Source: DASRAU01 sp036005805 (GTDB lineage Bacteria > Acidobacteriota > Polarisedimenticolia > Gp22-AA2). Taken from it: a stretch of DNA of 8,103 nt. A program made the translations under genes and the position numbers. The stretch is taken from positions 1 to 8,103 of the forward strand of contig DASYQE010000126.1 in NCBI GenBank assembly GCA_036005805.1, in the 5' to 3' direction. How positions within the stretch are numbered: position 1 is the stretch's first letter; each line of letters opens with the position of its first letter. Shown here in pieces: positions 1 through 4,461 of the stretch. Under the pieces are notes generated by a model, which was not told where the DNA came from, ran no database searches, and saw nothing but the letters and a program-made list of their open reading frames with translations.

Positions 1-11
1 CCTGAGATGAC

Positions 12-599
12 CTACGGCGCCGAGACCACGATGGCGGTGCAGCGCTTCTTCCCCAGCTTGCGGTATCCGTGCGCGACGGACGCATCGAAGGACATGGCGT
101 CCCCCTGCTCGAGACGGTGCTCCTCCTTTCCGATGCGCACCTCGAGCACCCCGCTCATGACATAGAGCAGCTCGATGCCGGGGTGGTCGTGCCGGCGCAC
201 CTTCTCCGGCTCGACGGCCTCGAACTCGGCGAGGTAGGCGTCCAGACGGCGATCCTTGGCCGGGAAGTCCAGGCTTTCGAAGTGGTAGTTCACGTGCCGG
301 GCGTCGGGAGAGTCCGGGAACCTCATGCGCTCCTTGCGGCGCACGATGGCACGCACGGGTCCGCGCTCCTTCTCCGCGAAGAAGTGCTCCAGGCCGACGC
401 TGTAGACGAGGGCGATGCGGAGGAGAGTCGGAAGGGTCGGGAAGAGTTTCCCATTCTCGATCTTCGACAGCAGCGCGGGGGAGAGCCCCGTGTGCCGTCC
501 CAGGTCCACCAGGCCGATCTTCTTCCGGAGGCGCAGGGCCCGGAGTTTCTCGCCGAGCGCGTACCTGGAAAGCCCTTCCTCGAGCGTCTTCGACAGCAT
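12..599 (-). CDS. XRE-family transcriptional regulator with C-terminal cupin domain
   Basis: This is a 195-residue DNA-binding regulator with a small-molecule-sensing cupin. An HTH_3/XRE helix-turn-helix spans about residues 13-70 (GLSPALLSKIENGK is the recognition region). A linker follows, then a cupin_2 barrel at about 126-193. The cupin carries H137 and H139, E143 (in HDHPGIE) and H177 (in VAHGY), a set compatible with the usual metal site. Regulators of this architecture bind operators near their own gene and respond to a ligand in the cupin; the ligand here is unknown. I place the start at the ATG at 597-599. An AAGGGG at 605-610 (minus strand) is spaced 5 nt from it, whereas the GTG two codons upstream (603-605) overlaps that site. 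The stop TAG is at 12-14. It is divergent from the fasciclin gene, so autoregulation or control of that gene is possible but not shown. Confidence 0.9.
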   Translation of the reverse strand: MLSKTLEEGLSRYALGEKLRALRLRKKIGLVDLGRHTGLSPALLSKIENGKLFPTLPTLLRIALVYSVGLEHFFAEKERGPVRAIVRRKERMRFPDSPDARHVNYHFESLDFPAKDRRLDAYLAEFEAVEPEKVRRHDHPGIELLYVMSGVLEVRIGKEEHRLEQGDAMSFDASVAHGYRKLGKKRCTAIVVSAP

Positions 600-684
600 C
601 GCCACCCCTTTTCACCCGTGTTCAAAAGACCGCCGGAAATTTGACCGGGATTCACACGACCTTTCCCCGGAGCCAGGATGTTTC

Positions 685-712
685 TTGCAGAGAAAGCACA
701 TGTGAGTATTAT
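685..712 (+). promoter_or_regulatory. Candidate sigma70 promoter for the fasciclin gene
   Basis: TTGCAG (685-690), a 16-bp spacer, then TATTAT (707-712, 5 of 6 consensus bases) lie in the AT-rich part of the divergent spacer. This predicts a transcript start near 719 and a leader of about 48 nt. The -35 matches only the TTG core, so the call rests mainly on the -10 and on the AT-rich setting in a GC-rich window. Confidence 0.45.
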
Positions 713-753
713 TCAAATCGTTCCGTGTCGCAAATTGAATCGACTCATTCTCC

Positions 754-759
754 AAGGAG
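754..759 (+). promoter_or_regulatory. Shine-Dalgarno site that fixes the fasciclin start
   Basis: AAGGAG is followed by a 7-nt spacer and the ATG at 767. The reading frame is open upstream to 641, but the 42 extra residues are not signal-like, and a typical signal peptide begins exactly at 767. Confidence 0.8.
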
Positions 760-766
760 ACCCGCC

Positions 767-1258
767 ATGAACAACCTGCTCAACAGCGCCATCGCCCTCT
801 CCGTCCTCGCCCTGGGTGCCGTCACCGCCCGGGCCGGTCACAGCGAGAGCAAGGACATCGTGGAGACGGCCGTGGCCGCCGGATCGTTCAAGACCCTCGC
901 GGCGGCGCTCAACGCGGCCGGCCTGGTGGAGACCCTGAAGGGCCCGGGGCCGTTCACGGTCTTCGCTCCGACCGACGAGGCCTTCGCCAAGCTCCCCGCG
1001 GGCACGGTCGAGGATCTGCTCAAGCCGGAGAACAAGGCGAAGCTCGTCGCCGTCCTGACCTACCACGTGGTGCCCGGCTCCGTGACCGCGAGCCAGGTCG
1101 TCAAGATGACTTCGGCGAAGACGGTGCAGGGGCAGTCGGTGACGATCTCCTCCAAAGAGGGCAAGGTGAAGGTCGACGGGGCGAATGTCGTCAAAGCCGA
1201 CGTGATGGCGTCCAACGGCGTCATCCACGTCATCGACAGCGTCATCCTGCCGCGGTGA
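767..1258 (+). CDS. Secreted fasciclin (FAS1) domain protein
   Basis: A 163-residue single-domain FAS1 protein. Residues 1-23 form a Sec signal peptide (hydrophobic core around LLNSAIALSVLALGAV, probable cleavage after ARA), so the mature protein is about 140 residues and exported. The rest is one fasciclin domain: an N-terminal helix (KDIVETAVAAGSFKTLAAAL, 29-48), the H1 motif (FTVFAPTDEAFAKLP, 63-77), the central YHVVPG (99-104), and the C-terminal H2-like strand (VIHVIDSVILP, 152-162). Bacterial single-FAS1 proteins are thought to act in adhesion or in cell-envelope or matrix interactions; the partner is not inferable. Length is normal. The ATG is chosen for its Shine-Dalgarno site and signal peptide. 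The SRPBCC frame begins at its stop codon, and a strong hairpin lies 18 nt past the stop. Confidence 0.95.
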   Translation: MNNLLNSAIALSVLALGAVTARAGHSESKDIVETAVAAGSFKTLAAALNAAGLVETLKGPGPFTVFAPTDEAFAKLPAGTVEDLLKPENKAKLVAVLTYHVVPGSVTASQVVKMTSAKTVQGQSVTISSKEGKVKVDGANVVKADVMASNGVIHVIDSVILPR

Positions 1259-1782
1259 TCGGGGAAAACACCGGACCGGGGAGGGCGCAGCCGTCGCGCC
1301 CTCCCCGTCTGGCGTGGGGGAGCGAGCAGGACCTGGCGACGCTCGAGACGCGGCTCTTCCTGCGTCGGCCCGTGGAGCGCGTATTCGACTTCTTCGCGCA
1401 ACCCTCCAACCTGGAAACCATCACCCCCCCGTGGCTGCACTTCCGGATCCTGACGCCCCGGCCCATCGTGATGCGGGAAGGAACGCGGATCGACTACCGG
1501 CTGCGAGTCCACGGGCTGCCCCTGCGCTGGTGCTCCGAGATCACCTCCTGGGACCCGCCGCGGCGGTTCGTGGACGAGCAGATCCGCGGCCCGTACCGGG
1601 TGTGGATCCACGAGCACGAGTTCGTGGAGACGGGCGGAGGCACCGAGGTCCGCGACCGGGTCCGGTATGCCGTCCCCGGGGGTGCGCTCGTGGATCGCCT
1701 CCTCGTGCGGCGCGACGTCGGGAGAATCTTCGAGCATCGCGCGACCAGGCTGCGCGAGATCTTCGCAGAGCGGCCAGGCTAG
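1255..1782 (+). CDS. SRPBCC family protein (polyketide-cyclase/START-like fold)
   Basis: Up to 175 residues, a one-domain SRPBCC (Bet v 1-like helix-grip) protein of the ligand-binding type resembling COG4276. Visible features are the first strand and helix (ATLETRLFLRRPVERVFDFF, about 28-47), the ITPPWLHFRIL segment (56-66), MREGTRIDYRLRVHGLPLRW (73-92), WDPPRRFVDEQIRGPYRVW (99-117), and the long C-terminal helix (VRRDVGRIFEHRATRLREIF, 151-170). It should be cytoplasmic and bind a hydrophobic ligand; no reaction can be named. The start is uncertain. The GTG at 1255 overlaps the fasciclin TGA as GTGA, which suits translational coupling. However, residues 1-25 are Gly/Pro/Arg-rich and cover a hairpin, and the conserved domain starts near residue 28. 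No in-frame ATG/GTG/TTG occurs between the hairpin and residue 40. It ends tail-to-tail with the next gene. Confidence 0.85.
   Translation: MIGENTGPGRAQPSRPPRLAWGSEQDLATLETRLFLRRPVERVFDFFAQPSNLETITPPWLHFRILTPRPIVMREGTRIDYRLRVHGLPLRWCSEITSWDPPRRFVDEQIRGPYRVWIHEHEFVETGGGTEVRDRVRYAVPGGALVDRLLVRRDVGRIFEHRATRLREIFAERPG
1277..1307 (+). terminator. GC-rich hairpin, possible terminator after the fasciclin gene
   Basis: GGGGAGGGCGC (1278-1288) pairs perfectly with GCGCCCTCCCC (1296-1306). A C-G pair at 1277/1307 extends the stem to 12 bp around a 7-nt loop. Only a weak T content follows (GTCT), so it is not a textbook intrinsic terminator. Its place 18 nt after the fasciclin stop suits transcription termination or 3'-end protection. 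It also lies inside the most upstream version of the SRPBCC reading frame, which casts doubt on that start. Confidence 0.5.
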
Positions 1783-3239
1783 AGTTTCGGTTCGGGTTCC
1801 TTTGCGACGGAATGCGCGCGACCTTGCACTTCCCGTATCAACGGCAGCATGACCTCCAGCGCCGAGTGGCTCTCAACGGGAATGAAGGTCGCGGTTTGAT
1901 CGGTCTCCATGCGAGGCAGTCGGGCGACGGTGATGTGCAGTGGCGCGAGCGCAGCATTCATGTCGGCGCAGAGAATCTCTCCCGCGGCTTTCGCCATGGC
2001 GTACTCGGTCATGCCGCGCGGGCGTTCGACGACGGCGACCGATGATGGGTAGAACGCCGAGAGGTTCGGACACTTGTCGCGCAGGCTCCGCAGGAGTTCA
2101 TGGAAGCCATCCAGATACACCTCCATGAACTGGTTCAGTTTCGTGCGCGAGAACGCGTCCGACTGACGTCCGAAAATGATGGGACTGGCGAAATAGTACA
2201 GATGGCTGGGCGCCTGGGTGAGCGCCGCGAGTTGCGCGGAAGCCGGCTTGCGCACGTCGTACGCAATCACATCGCATGCTCCGCCGGCGGCCCTGATCTC
2301 GTCCGCAACGGCCAGTGCGTCGTTCCTGCCGACGGAGTAGGTCATGACGACATGACCACCGCCCGTGGCGATCACCTTGGCGGTGAGCTCGCCGATGCCG
2401 CGGGAGCCGCCGATGATCAGTGCGACGCTGCCGGAGAATTCGTCGCGTGCCGCGACGCCTGCAAGCGACACCATGCTCGCCTGCGCGGTCGGCGGCACAC
2501 GCGCCAGACTTTCGACGGTCCCGGTGATGCCGCCGCCCGCGATCGACAGGCGCACGAGCCGAAAGCGAGCATCCATCGACGTGACGCGAAACGCGATCTC
2601 ATCAGCGGCATTCCCCTCGTCGCACCAGTCGGCGCTGAGGCTGGTGTAAATCGAATGCAGGCCCGGACAGAGCATGCCGACAACGGCGCTGCTGGTCGCC
2701 ATCGCAGCGAGACGTCTCGCGCCGAGCCATGCCGCGGCTCGTGGAAACAGTTCGGCAACGGCTGTCGCATGCGTGTTGAGAGGCAATCGGCCCGACACGT
2801 CCGCCATCCGCTCGAATGCGACGTTCAAGGGCTCCTCCGGCAGGTCGACCACGGAGAGCTGCTCCAGCGCGACCGGGCCGGTCCCCGCCGAACCGAGATC
2901 GATGGTGAGGTTCGAAACGGCCATCCCCTCGATGGCAATGCTGAGCTTCGCAGCATCCGACCGCGTCTCGGGAAGGACGAGGGTGGCGGTCTCGCCCACG
3001 TAGACGAACTTGTTGAAGCGCGCGCGGATCCGGCGCACGGGCTGAGTGGCGGCTGGCGCAAAGGAATCCAACGCCCAGAGAAGCAGGTGCATCCCATGGA
3101 CGACCGGCGCTCCCGCCTGCGTGCGTCGCGCCGCGATCGGGTCCAGATGGATGGGATTGCGATCGCCGGACAGTGCGGCAAATCGTCGCTGGTCTTCGAA
3201 GTTGAACGTCTTTCGGACTGATGTCCTGTCGTGTGTCAT
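1779..3239 (-). CDS. Fused hot-dog (MaoC-like) dehydratase and short-chain dehydrogenase/reductase
   Basis: A 486-residue, apparently cytoplasmic fusion. Residues about 10-115 are a MaoC-like hot-dog domain with the hydratase signature SGDRNPIHLD (24-33; D26 and H31 are the likely catalytic pair) and VVHGM (46-50). Residues about 140-265 resemble a second hot-dog half (PGLHSIYTSLSADW, 192-205) without an obvious catalytic motif. Residues 268-486 are a classical SDR: nucleotide-binding GGSRGIG (277-283), YFAS (349-352) at the NNAG position, Ser399 or Ser400, and YAMAK (413-417; Y413, K417). Together they suggest paired (de)hydration and NAD(P)H-dependent keto/hydroxy-acyl reduction, as in fatty-acid- or polyketide-type chemistry. 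The carrier (CoA or ACP) is unknown and no ACP or ketosynthase lies in the window. The ATG at 3237-3239 follows a weak AGGGA. The stop overlaps the SRPBCC stop in CTAG. Confidence 0.88.
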   Translation of the reverse strand: MTHDRTSVRKTFNFEDQRRFAALSGDRNPIHLDPIAARRTQAGAPVVHGMHLLLWALDSFAPAATQPVRRIRARFNKFVYVGETATLVLPETRSDAAKLSIAIEGMAVSNLTIDLGSAGTGPVALEQLSVVDLPEEPLNVAFERMADVSGRLPLNTHATAVAELFPRAAAWLGARRLAAMATSSAVVGMLCPGLHSIYTSLSADWCDEGNAADEIAFRVTSMDARFRLVRLSIAGGGITGTVESLARVPPTAQASMVSLAGVAARDEFSGSVALIIGGSRGIGELTAKVIATGGGHVVMTYSVGRNDALAVADEIRAAGGACDVIAYDVRKPASAQLAALTQAPSHLYYFASPIIFGRQSDAFSRTKLNQFMEVYLDGFHELLRSLRDKCPNLSAFYPSSVAVVERPRGMTEYAMAKAAGEILCADMNAALAPLHITVARLPRMETDQTATFIPVESHSALEVMLPLIREVQGRAHSVAKEPEPKL

Positions 3240-3257
3240 TCCGATGTGTCCCTGACG
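3228..3257 (+). pseudogene. Possible N-terminal scrap of a zinc alcohol dehydrogenase
   Basis: Read on the plus strand this gives VVCHSDVSLTE. It matches the catalytic-zinc cysteine region (G-[VI]-C-H-[ST]-D) of medium-chain zinc alcohol dehydrogenases. A stop codon lies just upstream (3219-3221) and no dehydrogenase-like sequence follows. It overlaps the start of the minus-strand hot-dog/SDR gene, so coincidence is possible. It is listed because an unmistakable C-terminal fragment of the same family lies 350 bp downstream in the same orientation. Confidence 0.25.
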
Positions 3258-3447
3258 GAGACCATAGCAGCACGCGGCCGTCAGGGCGTGACCGTCATTA
3301 TAGGGAACCCGGGTACGGCCACGCCTGCGCAGGTCGCTCGCGCCCCGTGCGGTCAGCGCGCCGCCACAGGCGATGCCAGGGAGGCGAGATGCCGCCCGTC
3401 ATCGGCGCGGCGATCCGCTTCCACACCTCCGACCCGTGCAGGTGGCC
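3258..3447. other. Intergenic stretch without a recognisable gene
   Basis: No reading frame here resembles a known protein. It contains the TATAAT noted for the minus-strand gene and the palindrome ACCCGGGT at 3307-3314. Open frames crossing it are arginine/proline-rich, as expected of non-coding GC-rich DNA. Given the gene fragments on its right, and possibly on its left, it is best read as decayed sequence. Confidence 0.5.
3297..3302 (-). promoter_or_regulatory. Perfect -10 hexamer upstream of the hot-dog/SDR gene
   Basis: On the minus strand this reads TATAAT, an exact consensus -10, giving a leader of roughly 50 nt to the ATG at 3239. No recognisable -35 sits 16-18 bp upstream. That interval instead holds an 8-bp palindrome ACCCGGGT (3307-3314), so any promoter would need an activator or be weak. 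Confidence 0.4.
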
Positions 3448-3496
3448 TTACACGCCGTTGACGTCCGTCACATCTTTTTACGTCGCTGAACGAAGC
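3448..3496 (+). repeat. 49-bp direct repeat, left copy
   Basis: It is identical to 6612-6660 at 48 of 49 positions (G3482 against C6646), in the same orientation. It contains the dyad TGACG-TC-CGTCA (3459-3470) and a T5 tract. Here it stands 24 bp before the propeller-gene fragment; the right copy stands 43 bp before the intact propeller gene. It is therefore probably the upstream region of the same duplicated gene. Immediately past 3496 the two copies diverge apart from a short CCGGGG match. Confidence 0.9.
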
Positions 3497-3520
3497 CACC
3501 CGGGGATGGCCTCGATCCCG

Positions 3521-3603
3521 GGCCGGTTGTACGCGGTCGACACGAAGACGGGGACCCTGGCCTGGGAGTTCATGACCGACGCCGCCAGGGGCATGGACGG
3601 GAC
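3521..3603 (+). pseudogene. Remnant of a second PQQ-propeller gene
   Basis: Positions 3521-3590 match 7745-7814 of the intact propeller gene at 62 of 70 bases and translate to RLYAVDTKTGTLAWEF plus a diverged MTDAA, against VTEAA in the intact protein (blade 7). The next bases, GCATGGACGGG (3591-3601), match 7983-7993 near the very end of that gene (MDG). Relative to the intact copy, about 1.06 kb is missing between the 49-bp element and this fragment, and about 170 bp between the two fragments. No start, signal peptide or complete blade set remains, so it cannot encode a propeller. The first fragment match is secure; the 11-bp second match is suggestive only, though it preserves order, orientation and frame. 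Confidence 0.8.
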
Positions 3604-3605
3604 GC

Positions 3606-3686
3606 CTCGAGCGCATCAACGAGATCTTCGCCCGGATGCGCGCCGGGGATATCCAGGGCCGCATCGTCATCGATTTTCAGGAATGA
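3606..3686 (+). pseudogene. C-terminal remnant of a zinc-dependent alcohol dehydrogenase
   Basis: Twenty-six codons plus TGA (3684-3686) encode LERINEIFARMRAGD followed by IQGRIVIDFQE. This is the characteristic C-terminus of medium-chain zinc alcohol dehydrogenases (the last helix, then the G-R-x-V strand). The codons before 3606 are not dehydrogenase-like but belong to the propeller remnant, so about 310 of the family's usual 340 residues are missing. The end of the minus-strand membrane-protein frame overlaps it by 20 bp (3667-3686). It is non-functional as it stands. Confidence 0.8.
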
Positions 3687-4452
3687 ACTCCCCAGGTCCG
3701 GCTCCGCCGGGCTGAGCGCGGCTGCCGTCCGCGGCGCCGTGCAGGCGGCAACGGGTCCCGGCGGAGATCATCCAGGACTGGTAGACGAGGGCGCAGAAGG
3801 GGAAGGTCAGAAGAAATCCGAACGGGCCCACCTTGTGCAGGAACAGAAGCGTCAACAATCCCACGGAGCCACCCGCCAGATAGGACACTCCGGCCCAGTG
3901 GAACTTTCGTACCCAGAGGCTGGCCACGGGCAGCCCGTGCTCCCGAGAGGCGGCGCTTGCGACAAGGAACGTGTTCACGCAATAGAAGCCGCACAGGGCT
4001 GCCAGGAAGGCTCGGAGGGAAGTGTCGTCGGCGAGGCGGGTGGGGTCTCCGCCGATCGCCCGATAAAGATGCCCGGCGATCAGCGCCGAAAGCGCCATCG
4101 CGGTGAGATTGAACGCGGCCTTGTAGAAAGGCATGCGCTTTCGCCGCGCTACTCCGAGGCTGAGTCCGGCGGTGGCCGCGGTCAGCGCCGCTTCCACCGG
4201 TCCCGCGGACATGGCGGATGCCATGACGAACGCGAAGGTCGGGGACAGGAACACGTTTTCTCCCAGGCTCACGACCAAGGGAGCGGCCGCGGCGGCAACC
4301 AGGCTCAGCAGGAGGACCTCGGTCGTCAGTTGCAGGCCGTCCCGGAGCAGCGTCAGACCGATGGCCGCCAGCCCGATTCCATGGACGCCGATCAGAAAGC
4401 GATCCAGGCGTGGGCTTCCACTCAGGAACGCCCCGATTCGCAGTTCCGGCAC
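3667..4452 (-). CDS. Polytopic membrane protein, probably a 3'-truncated sensor membrane domain
   Basis: 261 residues, with about six or seven hydrophobic segments near residues 19-36, 44-64, 71-99, 112-131, 146-168, 186-206 and 209-228. Features such as FNLTAMALSALIAGHLYRAIGG (a conserved-looking helix, 114-135) and the final FPFCALVY resemble the N-terminal membrane region of bacterial HD-GYP or diguanylate-cyclase sensors, where a cytoplasmic signalling domain follows directly. Here only about 30 residues follow. They are Gly/Pro/Arg-rich (GTRCRLHGAADGSRAQPGG) and run into antisense of an alcohol-dehydrogenase scrap, so I infer that the output domain has been lost. The GTG at 4450-4452 lies 9 bp after the protease stop with no clear ribosome-binding site, suggesting translational coupling to the protease. 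The family is a weak assignment; membrane location is firm. Confidence 0.7.
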   Translation of the reverse strand: MPELRIGAFLSGSPRLDRFLIGVHGIGLAAIGLTLLRDGLQLTTEVLLLSLVAAAAAPLVVSLGENVFLSPTFAFVMASAMSAGPVEAALTAATAGLSLGVARRKRMPFYKAAFNLTAMALSALIAGHLYRAIGGDPTRLADDTSLRAFLAALCGFYCVNTFLVASAASREHGLPVASLWVRKFHWAGVSYLAGGSVGLLTLLFLHKVGPFGFLLTFPFCALVYQSWMISAGTRCRLHGAADGSRAQPGGAGPGEFIPENR

Positions 4453-4461
4453 GGCGGCCGC

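Noticed and set aside
69..644. Plus-strand open frame opposite the regulator
   Set aside because: The minus strand encodes a clear helix-turn-helix plus cupin; the plus-strand product has no features.
2100..3221. Long plus-strand open frame (373 codons)
   Set aside because: It lies antisense to the hot-dog/SDR gene, whose catalytic motifs are intact. The plus-strand translation is Arg/His/Gly-rich with no recognisable domain.
3698..3710. CCGGC-TCC-GCCGG hairpin as a terminator between the dehydrogenase scrap and the membrane gene
   Set aside because: The stem is only 5 bp with no T tract on either strand; such stems are common in GC-rich DNA.
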